Shown: positions 1 to 7,500 of the stretch, one piece after another
How the letters are laid out: every line of letters begins with the position of its first letter
Numbering within the stretch: the first letter of the stretch is position 1
From: an uncultured Parabacteroides sp.
Lineage (GTDB): Bacteria > Bacteroidota > Bacteroidia > Bacteroidales > Tannerellaceae
NCBI RefSeq assembly: GCF_902493135.1
Contig: NZ_CABUOD010000058.1
Span: 1-19,308 of the forward strand
Reading direction: 5' to 3'
DNA: 19,308 nucleotides
The notes under the pieces: model-generated
Seen by the model: the letters and a program-made list of their open reading frames with translations, nothing else
What the model was told of the DNA's origin: nothing
Database searches by the model: none
Position numbers and translations under genes: made by a program

Positions 1-67
1 TCGCCATCCACTCTTCAGTAGACACAGGTGCGAATTCTGAGAAAAGTTTTTCTTTTAATTCTGCCAT
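1..67 (-). CDS. mutA: Methylmalonyl-CoA mutase small subunit, N-terminal fragment
   Basis: Only the first 22 codons are inside the window; the gene runs off the left edge. The reading from the ATG at 67 begins MAELKEKLFSEFAPVSTEEW. The FSEF.PVS..EW pattern is the recognisable N-terminus of the small (beta) subunit of Bacteroidota methylmalonyl-CoA mutase, which pairs with MutB to interconvert succinyl-CoA and methylmalonyl-CoA in propionate metabolism. It is cytoplasmic; the catalytic, B12-binding chain is the large subunit. The assignment is by memory of the family N-terminus and cannot be checked further on 22 residues. A well-formed promoter lies at 133-163 on the same strand, leaving a leader of about 60 bases that contains repeats. 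Confidence 0.72.
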   Translation of the reverse strand, partial: MAELKEKLFSEFAPVSTEEWMA

Positions 68-81
68 AATATTAGTTATTT

Positions 82-124
82 TAATACTGGTATTAGTAAT
101 TGTTCAATAGTATATTGTTCAATA
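82..124. repeat. Dyad and direct repeats in the mutA leader
   Basis: Between the mutA promoter and its start codon lie a perfect dyad TAATAC-TG-GTATTA (82-95) and two identical 10-bp direct copies of TTGTTCAATA (100-109 and 115-124), 15 bp apart. Each copy sits in the near-palindrome ATTG-TT-CAAT. They fall just downstream of the predicted transcription start (about 127), where a repressor could act or where an AU-rich leader could fold. No cobalamin-riboswitch B12 box was seen. Confidence 0.5.
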
Positions 125-132
125 ACAAGAGG

Positions 133-163
133 CAAAGGTAGAATAAATAAACTTGAACGCAAA
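133..163 (-). promoter_or_regulatory. Bacteroidota-type promoter for mutA
   Basis: On the minus strand, TTTG (160-163) is followed after 19 bases by TACCTTTG (133-140), an exact match to the TTTG / TAnnTTTG promoter pattern. The predicted start of transcription is near 127, giving a leader of about 60 bases to the mutA ATG. Confidence 0.75.
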
Positions 164-329
164 TGAAATACTAACGAATTTGATAGCTCTTTTAACGCCT
201 TTTAGTGGAGACACGAAGAATTCGATACCAAAATGACAAGGGATAAACATTTTCTTCAAAAAAATTCCCTTAAATGATACATCGGAATAAAATATTTACT
301 AATTTCGCAACGTCAAACAAAGACAACTT

Positions 330-402
330 GGTGCATTCGTCTAGTGGTCCAGGACGCCGCCCTCTCACGGCGGAAACTCGGGTTCGACCCCCGGACGCAC
401 TA
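330..402 (+). tRNA. tRNA-Glu (anticodon CTC)
   Basis: A complete 73-base cloverleaf can be folded. The acceptor strands are 330-336 and 395-401, the D stem is GTCT/GGAC (339-342, 352-355), and the anticodon stem is CCGCC/GGCGG (357-361, 369-373) around loop CTCTCAC. The anticodon CTC is at 364-366 and reads GAG. The T arm carries TTCGA (383-387). The discriminator is A402 and CCA is not encoded. The CTC anticodon and the CGTCTAG D-arm are typical of bacterial tRNA-Glu. Two acceptor pairs are irregular: G1-U72 is a wobble and position 6-67 is an A-C mismatch. A strong terminator follows directly. No convincing promoter was found; TAATTTCG at 300-307 is one base off the -7 consensus. Confidence 0.95.
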
Positions 403-403
403 C

Positions 404-434
404 AAAAAGCTCGCAGTTTACTTGCGAGCTTTTT
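404..434 (+). terminator. Intrinsic terminator after tRNA-Glu
   Basis: A perfect 12-bp stem, AAAAAGCTCGCA (404-415) with TGCGAGCTTTTT (423-434), has a 7-base loop and runs into a T-rich tail (TTTTTCTTTTC). It begins one base after the tRNA discriminator, so the tRNA is a single-gene transcript. Confidence 0.92.
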
Positions 435-545
435 CTTTTCTCGGAAAATCTCTTACAAGACTTTAAAACTCTATAAAAATCATACTTCCTATAAATCATT
501 TATCCCTTATGCTTTGTTTATATTCTACATAACATATAACATAAA

Positions 546-773
546 ATGAAGTTTATCATGAATAAAGGGACTATCGGATTAAATGCCGGAGCAATCTGCA
601 ATTTATTGTTAGATGGTGGGTGTTGGAGTTTTGAGGAGTTGAAAAAGGCAACCGCTTTAACGGAAGCTGATCTGTGGTCGGCGATCGGATGGCTGGCAAG
701 GGAAAACAAAATCGAAATAAAAAGTGCCAGTAGCCAATTGGCTTTCTCTCCGGGAATGAATTGTTATTTCTAA
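546..773 (+). CDS. DUF2582-type winged helix-turn-helix protein
   Basis: This 75-residue protein matches the Bacteroidota DUF2582 winged-helix family. The helix segment WSFEELKKATALTEADLWSA (27-46) and the closing IGWLARENKIEIK (47-59) are its characteristic part. It is small, soluble and has no catalytic motif. DNA binding is plausible from the fold, but I know of no proven function. Start choice is uncertain: the ATG at 546 has an AT-rich upstream, but an ATG at 558 gives MNKGTIG, closer to the usual family N-terminus. There is no Shine-Dalgarno. It converges on the ENPP-type gene, with a long hairpin between them. A degenerate promoter element with three bases between TA and TTTG lies around 508-516. 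Confidence 0.82.
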   Translation: MKFIMNKGTIGLNAGAICNLLLDGGCWSFEELKKATALTEADLWSAIGWLARENKIEIKSASSQLAFSPGMNCYF

Positions 774-783
774 ACAACGGTAG

Positions 784-834
784 GATGTTTGTAGTATCTG
801 CCGTCATCTTCCGGACGACAGATACTGCAACATC
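784..834. terminator. Long hairpin between convergent genes (probable bidirectional 3' end)
   Basis: The stem is GATGTT (784-789) with AACATC (829-834), then GTAGTATCTG (791-800) with CAGATACTGC (819-828), then CGTC (802-805) with GACG (814-817), around an 8-base loop. T790 is bulged and C801/A818 are mismatched. Neither flank has a proper T run, so it may protect or process the 3' ends of both mRNAs rather than terminate by itself. Confidence 0.55.
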
Positions 835-848
835 AGGAATGAATCCCT

Positions 849-2060
849 TTATTCCGGTTTTCTGAACAATGTCGAAACGACCACGTTGTCCCCGTCATTA
901 GGAGCTGGCTGCAAATCCAGCAAACGGGCAATTATCAGATATAAATTGACATTCGCCATAACCGGCAACTCGACATTCTGTTTGAAAGAAGGTCCTGCCG
1001 CATAGAAAATAGCCTCCATTTCCGGAGTAAAATTATCATATCCATGTGTAGCCGCAAATATAGGACGCGATTCGGGACGGAATTGCAAATACGTCCCGAT
1101 ATCCGGTAATACGAACAGATCGCCTATACGCGGATTCTTCCCATACACGAACTTTTCCGGAATCTCGTTCTTTCTCCACGCCGTCACATGAGGTACACGC
1201 TTCAGGATTGCATAAGCGCTATCCGTATAAGTTGGTTTCGGATAAAGCAAAGTCGGTACTCCGTCGAAGACATAATCGAAACTGTCGCGAGGCAGATAAT
1301 CGTTCAGGTTCACATAATTCTCCGGATAATAAGTTGCCATGCCATGATCGGACAGGACGATAAAATCAATCCGGTCAAAGATATCCAGCCTACGGGCTTT
1401 AGCAAAGAAGTCACCTAATATACGGTCCAAATGTTCAACCGTCGAAAGGGTCGCCGCCGAATCGGGAGTTGCCCTATGCCCGATTCCGTCCGGTTCTTCC
1501 ATATACCACATTATCAGATGCGGACGAACTTCCTCAGGCAGTTGCAACCAGACAATCACCGAATCCGCCCGGTCAGAAAAAGGAACATTCTTATCGAACG
1601 GTTTCCAGATCGAAGGCTGGCGTCCCTGTATCGGATATTCGCTACCCACCCAATAGAACGAGGCGGTCCGGACACCCTGCTTTTCCGCCGTATTCCAAAT
1701 CGGTTCACCACCGAAAAAAGCAGGATTAGGATTTCCCATTATATAAACACTGTCCAGATCGGGTGCGTAAAAGAAATTGTTCACCAATCCGTGATGATCC
1801 GGATGCAGGCCTGTCGCCATACTGTAATGGTTCGGGAAAGTAACACTCGGAAAACTGGGACGAAAAGCCGCCTTCACACCTACGCATGCCAACGAATCGA
1901 GCGTCGGCGTATGGGCATGCGACGGGTAATCGGATCGAAAACCGTCCATAGACAGGACTACGACGTAATGTTCCTTCTTCGAATGGTCCGTACATCCGGT
2001 TATCGATAAACAGATTATCAAAAAGAGACTTACCAATATAAATGTCAGAAATCTATACAT
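849..2060 (-). CDS. ENPP-type nucleotide pyrophosphatase/phosphodiesterase lipoprotein
   Basis: This 403-residue protein belongs to the alkaline-phosphatase superfamily, ectonucleotide pyrophosphatase/phosphodiesterase branch, whose members hydrolyse phosphodiester or pyrophosphate bonds with two zinc ions. The full set of expected ligands is visible: D39 (SMDGFR), nucleophile T74 (FPSVTFPNHYS), D191 and H195 (EEPDGIGH), D238 and H239 (SDHGM) and H339 (THGYDN). The N-terminus is a lipoprotein signal with lipobox ITGC (Cys23), so the enzyme should be membrane-anchored outside the cytoplasm. I chose the ATG at 2060 because it starts the signal peptide and lies 7 bp after the receptor stop codon; an in-frame extension upstream would overlap that gene and bury the signal. 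It is the second gene of an operon with an outer-membrane receptor, suggesting joint breakdown and uptake of a phosphorylated compound (inference). The substrate cannot be told from sequence. Confidence 0.9.
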   Translation of the reverse strand: MYRFLTFILVSLFLIICLSITGCTDHSKKEHYVVVLSMDGFRSDYPSHAHTPTLDSLACVGVKAAFRPSFPSVTFPNHYSMATGLHPDHHGLVNNFFYAPDLDSVYIMGNPNPAFFGGEPIWNTAEKQGVRTASFYWVGSEYPIQGRQPSIWKPFDKNVPFSDRADSVIVWLQLPEEVRPHLIMWYMEEPDGIGHRATPDSAATLSTVEHLDRILGDFFAKARRLDIFDRIDFIVLSDHGMATYYPENYVNLNDYLPRDSFDYVFDGVPTLLYPKPTYTDSAYAILKRVPHVTAWRKNEIPEKFVYGKNPRIGDLFVLPDIGTYLQFRPESRPIFAATHGYDNFTPEMEAIFYAAGPSFKQNVELPVMANVNLYLIIARLLDLQPAPNDGDNVVVSTLFRKPE

Positions 2061-2067
2061 ATTAGAT

Positions 2068-5000
2068 TTAGAAAATATACTTAAAACCAATCTGGGCATG
2101 CCAGCGGGACAAAATATCATTCTTGGCGATCGTATTTCTCGAATTATAAGCATACGTGTTTGTATAGTTGCCATCTTCACCCTTCTTATTCCCGATTACC
2201 TGCAAAGGCATTACGTTATAGGCAGCGGTGTAGGTGGTTCCCCATTTCTTATTCAACATATTGGCAAAGTTCGTAACGTCGAATGTCACCTGAAATTTGC
2301 TGCCACGGTCTTTCAGCACGAAAATATCCTGTGCGACATGCAGATCGACCTGATTTTCCCATGGGGCCGAATTGGAGTTGCGCATGGCGTACGCTCCGCG
2401 ATGTTTCTTCGCATAGCTGTCGCCTTCGATCCATTCGTTAAACTTCCGACGGTCTTCTTCCGTATTGAATTCCATCTTCTGCAGTTCGTCTTCAGTCGGG
2501 ATATAAAGCAATGAATTCCCCCCCCAGCCGTCACCGTTGTAGTCGATATAGACTGTTTTCTTTTTCTCGGCATCGTAGTAGGATTCGTTCATCGTCAGAC
2601 TGTAACGCTGTCCCACGTAACCGTTATAGACGAGAGAGACGGTAGTCGCCATGAAGCCTTTGGCATAGCGGGGAGTCCGATAGCCAACAGAAACCATCAC
2701 ACGGTGAGGAATATCGAACATGGAATAAGCCAGACCGGGACTGTTGGAATCTACTGCATAATTATATTTCCAGTTGGAATAAGCCACAGAAGAGGTTCCG
2801 TCATACACCGATTTGGAATGTCCGAACGTATAAGACGCAACCAAATCCAAACCGAAATGAAAACTCTTTTCAAACAAGGCAGACAGAGAATAGGTATATC
2901 CCATATTCGTATTTTTCAGATTGGTAATGCTGAAATACTTCTTGTCTACGGAGTAATAAGGGGTGGCGGAAGTTTCCACACCTGGAACGGCATAGACTTT
3001 GGCATTGCTCGATAATGCCAGGTTCTCAAAATATACGTTATTGAATGTTTTGGAATAAAGCCCCTCCAAAGTCATCTTCACATCACCGGGCAAGGTACGT
3101 TCCAGTGCCAAGTTCACACGGAAAACCTGCGGATATTTAAAATCTTTGGACACCGTCACGACATCGGGAGTCGCGGGACTTCCCTTTTGGGAATTCATAG
3201 CACCGATCGGGTCATCCGCATATTGCCCCAGCGAAGGGGCGGAAGTCGAGCCGGAAGCAAAGATAGTCGTACCTTTCTGCTCAACCCCGGTATTATTATA
3301 AGCATTGGAAAGCCATACAAAAGGAACACGCCCCGTAAACAACCCCAATCCACCACGAATCAAAGTGGTCCGGCTGTCATCCGTATACCAGCGGAATCCC
3401 AGACGAGGAGAGACCATCACTTTGGCTCCAGGCATTTCTCCCACTCTTTCCTTAATATTTTTACTTGCGGCATATTCATTGAACTCATTATTGGTAGTCG
3501 GATCATTAAACAACAAAGGAATATCGAAACGCAAACCGTAAGTCAACGAGAAATTATCGGCAACATCCCATTTGTCCTGTGCATAGAAACCGAACTGACC
3601 GGCTTTAATGATAGGTGTATAGCGATAGTTACCGCCTGTCACATCGGGATCCGTATACTTGAATACATATTTGGAAGGGCTGTCGTTCAAGAATGCGTCC
3701 ATCGAACCGAACTCCCATGAGCCGGTAACAGCTTGGATAAAGAGGTTCTTCATCCGGAAGATTTCATTGTGCGTACCGAAGGTAAAGGTATGATTTCCCT
3801 TATACCAGGAGAGATTGTCCTCAAATGTGTAAATATCTTGATCCAGAGCGTTTGCACCTGAAGAATACTCCGTACCGATGTTGACCGTCATATTGTTCGT
3901 TCCGCTATTATCACTACCGTTAATCTTTACGTTCGGTCCCTGATAAGCCACCTGGCGTTCATCCCGGACTGTCGTAACACCTGCACGAAATTCATTATAC
4001 AAGATATCGCTCAAATGAGAGTTCCACTCGGCCACAAACGAATTCGTCTTATTTTTCATCCGGTAACCGCTTCCGTTAAAGAAGTAAGTCGTACTTGACG
4101 GGCTGAAAATATCATCGTATGAGTTATTATACTGATAACGAAAAGCCAGTTTATTGTTCCTGTCGATATTCCAATCGATACGTCCTAAGAAATTAAAGGC
4201 TCTCTGATCTACATCGCGTGACCCGAAACTCTCTCGGATTCCGGTATATTCTTCATACTTATCGGCTATTTTCTGTGCCATATCGGTGGTAAAGCCTTTC
4301 TCGTCATATCCGGCATAGAAACGAGACGGGTAAGATTCCTTGCGGTTTTCGACATTAGCAAAGAAGAACAGCTTGTCTTTGATGATCGGACCGCTCAACG
4401 TCCCACCAAAAGTTTTTGTGGACTGTTCCGTCAATTTATCCTTTATGTTATCTTTATAAGCATTGTATTTTCCGTAGAGACCTTCATTTGTAAAATAGGA
4501 ATAGACCGATGCATGGTATGTGTTGTTTCCCTGTTTGGTAATTGCATTGATGCCACCTCCGGTAAAACCGCTCTGACGGACATCGAAAGGAGCTACCACC
4601 ACCTGGATTTCCTGGATGGCATCCATCGAAATCGGGTTGGCGTTCGTCTGACCGCCGTTTGTTCCCGACGGAGCCAGTCCGAAAACGTCATTGCTTACCG
4701 TACCGTCGATCTGAAAACTATTATAACGGTTGTTGGAACCGGCAAAAGTGACACCTCCGTTCTTAGAAGTCATCGCCATCGGCATATTCTTCACGATATC
4801 GTAAATATTACGGTCAACCGTCGGAGTACCTTGTATTTTCGATGTAGAAAAGTTTTTGGATGCACCGATATTCGCTTTTGCATCAGCCGTAACCACCACT
4901 TCACCCAATTGTTCCAAACTGGGATACAAGGTTGCATTCTGAGTATATGTATTACCCAGTTCCAGTCTGATATCCGTAAAAATAGCCTTTTTATAACCGA

Positions 5001-5250
5001 TATAGGAAATCTCCACTTTATAAGGCCCGCCGGTACGCATTCCCTGGATCGTATAGCGTCCATCTACATTCGTAACCGCACCATACAGCGTTCCGGACGG
5101 CTCGTGCACCACTACCACCGTAGCCCCTATCACATTCTCATTCTGATCATCGATAACTTTTCCGCTCAGTGCAGAAGTTGTCACCTGAGCCTGCACAGAA
5201 AAACCTATGCATATCAAAATAAATACAAAAAAGCAGATAACTTTTCTCAT
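2068..5250 (-). CDS. Oar-like TonB-dependent outer-membrane receptor
   Basis: This 1060-residue protein has a signal peptide ending near residue 21 (VQAQ). A carboxypeptidase-regulatory-like beta-sandwich follows (about 27-110, with LSGKVIDDQNENVIGATVVV and GRYTIQG), then a TonB plug (about 120-225, including GGINAITKQG) and a long 22-strand-type barrel rich in aromatic, Asn and Gly residues, ending in F (IGFKYIF). This is the usual size and order for the Oar/CarbopepD_reg_2 class of TonB-dependent transporters, which is distinct from classic SusC and here lacks a SusD partner. It sits in the outer membrane and would import a substrate too large or rare for porins. It is followed after 7 bp by the ENPP-type phosphodiesterase, so a phosphate-containing ligand is an inference. 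A -7 element lies about 50 bases upstream. Confidence 0.92.
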   Translation of the reverse strand: MRKVICFFVFILICIGFSVQAQVTTSALSGKVIDDQNENVIGATVVVVHEPSGTLYGAVTNVDGRYTIQGMRTGGPYKVEISYIGYKKAIFTDIRLELGNTYTQNATLYPSLEQLGEVVVTADAKANIGASKNFSTSKIQGTPTVDRNIYDIVKNMPMAMTSKNGGVTFAGSNNRYNSFQIDGTVSNDVFGLAPSGTNGGQTNANPISMDAIQEIQVVVAPFDVRQSGFTGGGINAITKQGNNTYHASVYSYFTNEGLYGKYNAYKDNIKDKLTEQSTKTFGGTLSGPIIKDKLFFFANVENRKESYPSRFYAGYDEKGFTTDMAQKIADKYEEYTGIRESFGSRDVDQRAFNFLGRIDWNIDRNNKLAFRYQYNNSYDDIFSPSSTTYFFNGSGYRMKNKTNSFVAEWNSHLSDILYNEFRAGVTTVRDERQVAYQGPNVKINGSDNSGTNNMTVNIGTEYSSGANALDQDIYTFEDNLSWYKGNHTFTFGTHNEIFRMKNLFIQAVTGSWEFGSMDAFLNDSPSKYVFKYTDPDVTGGNYRYTPIIKAGQFGFYAQDKWDVADNFSLTYGLRFDIPLLFNDPTTNNEFNEYAASKNIKERVGEMPGAKVMVSPRLGFRWYTDDSRTTLIRGGLGLFTGRVPFVWLSNAYNNTGVEQKGTTIFASGSTSAPSLGQYADDPIGAMNSQKGSPATPDVVTVSKDFKYPQVFRVNLALERTLPGDVKMTLEGLYSKTFNNVYFENLALSSNAKVYAVPGVETSATPYYSVDKKYFSITNLKNTNMGYTYSLSALFEKSFHFGLDLVASYTFGHSKSVYDGTSSVAYSNWKYNYAVDSNSPGLAYSMFDIPHRVMVSVGYRTPRYAKGFMATTVSLVYNGYVGQRYSLTMNESYYDAEKKKTVYIDYNGDGWGGNSLLYIPTEDELQKMEFNTEEDRRKFNEWIEGDSYAKKHRGAYAMRNSNSAPWENQVDLHVAQDIFVLKDRGSKFQVTFDVTNFANMLNKKWGTTYTAAYNVMPLQVIGNKKGEDGNYTNTYAYNSRNTIAKNDILSRWHAQIGFKYIF

Positions 5251-5300
5251 ACAGAAATTTGTTTTAATAAATACCCTCTACATAATTTAACATTGCGACA

Positions 5301-5308
5301 CAAAGATA
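5301..5308 (-). promoter_or_regulatory. -7 element for the receptor/phosphodiesterase operon
   Basis: TATCTTTG on the minus strand matches TAnnTTTG exactly. No clear TTTG lies 19-21 bases upstream, so the -33 side is weak. The predicted leader is about 45 bases. A separate promoter here means the upstream helicase gene need not be in the same transcript. Confidence 0.55.
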
Positions 5309-5362
5309 CAACCTTATAATCACGTTTTTATTACATTTCTGCATAAAATTAACGACAACTTA

Positions 5363-7366
5363 TTAACTCTCACTCCCATTACGAAGCTCATCAGCAATAT
5401 CCCGATGCTGCTGAGCCAACTCTTCTTCCCCTATATGTAGAAATGCCTCAGCAAGATATTCATGGGCTGCAGCATGCTTCGGTTTCAAGTCGACAGCTTT
5501 CATAAAGTCAGAAACGGCCTCGTCATAATATTTCAGTTGGAGATAAGATTTCCCACGATTATAACGCGCTTTAAAAGAGTTAGGGTTAAGCCGCACAGCT
5601 TCATTCAGACAAGTAACCGCCCGGAAGTTGTCACCCAAATCGAGAAGAGTCACCCCTTTACGTACCCAAGCATCCACAAATTCGGGATAAAGCCTGAGCG
5701 CCTTGTCGAAAGAGCGGATAGCTGCATTCGGATCATGTGCTTTCGTGATACATTCATTCCCCATCAAATAGTATTCGTGAGCGTATTCTTTCTGGATCTC
5801 CCGCTGAGCATGTATCTCCTCCCTGAGTTTTTTGATCTGCGCCCGTTGAGTATTTATAATTTGCAATTTCATACGAAGCAACCGTTGTACCTCCGGCTTT
5901 TCCAGCTCGTTCCGTTTACTTACGGCAGCCGCAAAGGCCTCGACCGTCTCTTTTACATTACCGGATTTAAAACTATGGGCGGCGCGTGCATACAGCAATT
6001 CCGCTTCACTTTCACGCAAACTCTTTTCGATCAGCTGCCGATCATTAAACATCTGACTAAACTGCACAATCTCTTTCCGCACAAAGATGTCATGCGGAGA
6101 AATCCGACTTTTCAATACCAACCCTTCCAGAGACGTGCAACGGCTTAAAGCGACATACGTCTGACCTCCGGCAAACACACCGCCTGTCAAATCCACCACG
6201 ACACGGCTGAACGTAAGCCCTTGGCTCTTATGCACGGTGATCGCCCAGGCAAGTCGGATCGGCAATTGCTCGAAAATCCCCACAATCTCCTCTTCGACCT
6301 TTTTCTCCTTTTCGTTGTACTTATATTTATAGTTACGCCAGGAAGTTGGCTCGACCAGATATTCCCTCCCGTCCTCCAACAGGACGTAGACATTTCCATT
6401 TTCGTCAATCCCCGACACCATACCGATCGTACCATTGACCCAACGGCGTTCATAATCATTATCGATAAAGATGACCTGAGCCTGTTCCTTGATGGACAAG
6501 TTCAATTGTGTCGGTAGAGACGATTCGGGAAAATCACCTTCGATCTTACCGTGAGAGACAAATTCTTCACCAGGCAATTCCGCCAACTTCCGTTCATTGA
6601 TAAAATCCACCTGATCCCGCCGGGTGGCAAGCGTGATGTACATATCTTCATTTCGAGGTGTAAAATCGGGGAAATAGCGAGCATTCAATGTGTCCAACTC
6701 CTGTTTCCGCGCGGCATTGTTACGGATGCGGTCCAAAATATTGATAAATACCGGATCTGTCTGCCGATACACTTTCTGCAATTCAATCGGGACCAGATTT
6801 ATATCCTTGAAGACACGGGCCGAAAAGAAAAACGGACTGGCATAGAAAAGACTTAATATTTCCTTCTGATCAGAAGGGACTACAGGCTCCAATTGAAAGA
6901 CATCGCCGACAAACAGCAACTGCTTGCCCCCGAACGGCAAACGCATATTACCGGAAAAGACACGCAAAATCCGGTCGACACAATCAATAATATCTGCCCG
7001 CACCATCGAAATCTCATCGATAATGATCAATTCTACTTCCGAAATCAACTTCCGATGTTCTTTCCTGTATTTGAAAAACTCAAAGATACGCCCGTTCTTC
7101 AGACTCAGGTCCGGATCATCTGGCAACATCGGACGAAAAGGCAATTTAAAAAAGGAATGAAGCGTCACCCCTTCCGCATTAATCGCCGCTATCCCAGTCG
7201 GCGCCAATACGACATATTTCTTTTTTGTATGCGCGCAAATGTATTTCAGGAACGTGGATTTACCCGTTCCGGCCTTCCCGGTCAGGAAAACGGACTGGCG
7301 TGTATGGGTGATCAGTTGCAAGGCATCCTGAAACTCCTTATTATCTATATCTAATTGAAATTCCAA
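5363..7366 (-). CDS. Pif1-family helicase with C-terminal TPR repeats
   Basis: This 667-residue protein has a superfamily 1B (Pif1/RecD2-like) ATPase core in its N-terminal two thirds: Walker A GKAGTGKST (30-38), motif Ia APTGIAA (55-61), Walker B IIIDEIS (114-120), motif III GGKQLLFVGD (147-156), motif V HKSQG (379-383) and motif VI VALSRC (405-410). Pif1 helicases unwind DNA 5' to 3' and resolve G-quadruplexes and R-loops. After it come a TPR-like helical hairpin (about 454-487), a charged probable coiled coil (about 490-528) and at least three clear TPRs (about 530-655; for example AIRSFDKALRLYPEFVDAW). TPRs bind proteins, so a partner is expected. It is cytoplasmic. It is transcribed divergently from the SPFH operon, with a -7 element 21 bases before the start codon. 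The catalytic motifs look intact. Confidence 0.9.
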   Translation of the reverse strand: MEFQLDIDNKEFQDALQLITHTRQSVFLTGKAGTGKSTFLKYICAHTKKKYVVLAPTGIAAINAEGVTLHSFFKLPFRPMLPDDPDLSLKNGRIFEFFKYRKEHRKLISEVELIIIDEISMVRADIIDCVDRILRVFSGNMRLPFGGKQLLFVGDVFQLEPVVPSDQKEILSLFYASPFFFSARVFKDINLVPIELQKVYRQTDPVFINILDRIRNNAARKQELDTLNARYFPDFTPRNEDMYITLATRRDQVDFINERKLAELPGEEFVSHGKIEGDFPESSLPTQLNLSIKEQAQVIFIDNDYERRWVNGTIGMVSGIDENGNVYVLLEDGREYLVEPTSWRNYKYKYNEKEKKVEEEIVGIFEQLPIRLAWAITVHKSQGLTFSRVVVDLTGGVFAGGQTYVALSRCTSLEGLVLKSRISPHDIFVRKEIVQFSQMFNDRQLIEKSLRESEAELLYARAAHSFKSGNVKETVEAFAAAVSKRNELEKPEVQRLLRMKLQIINTQRAQIKKLREEIHAQREIQKEYAHEYYLMGNECITKAHDPNAAIRSFDKALRLYPEFVDAWVRKGVTLLDLGDNFRAVTCLNEAVRLNPNSFKARYNRGKSYLQLKYYDEAVSDFMKAVDLKPKHAAAHEYLAEAFLHIGEEELAQQHRDIADELRNGSES

Positions 7367-7386
7367 TCGTCTAATTTTTGAGTAGA

Positions 7387-7394
7387 CAAAGCTA
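7387..7394 (-). promoter_or_regulatory. -7 element for the helicase gene
   Basis: TAGCTTTG on the minus strand is an exact TAnnTTTG match. The start codon at 7366 is about 15 bases from the predicted transcription start, so the leader is very short. No good TTTG is seen at -33. Confidence 0.5.
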
Positions 7395-7436
7395 TAGAAT
7401 ATTTTATATATCTACTTATAAAAAGTTCATAATTTA

Positions 7437-7468
7437 TTTGCAGAAGTTCGGAACTTTACCTTACTTTG
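7437..7468 (+). promoter_or_regulatory. Promoter of the SPFH/RHH operon
   Basis: TTTG (7437-7440), 20 bases, then TTACTTTG (7461-7468), which differs from TAnnTTTG only at the second base. The predicted transcription start is near 7473, with a leader of about 28 bases. Confidence 0.65.
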
Positions 7469-7500
7469 TGATATCAAAATAATATCATATATAAATCATT

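Noticed and set aside
67..163. Cobalamin riboswitch upstream of mutA (the mutase uses B12)
   Set aside because: The leader is only about 60 bases, too short for a cobalamin riboswitch, and no B12-box sequence is visible.
274..549. A 91-codon plus-strand frame
   Set aside because: It reads straight through the tRNA-Glu gene and its terminator, so it cannot be a real protein gene.
2068..5250. Polysaccharide utilization locus (SusC/SusD)
   Set aside because: The receptor is Oar-like, no SusD follows, and there is no glycoside hydrolase or sigma/anti-sigma pair; the partner is a phosphodiesterase.
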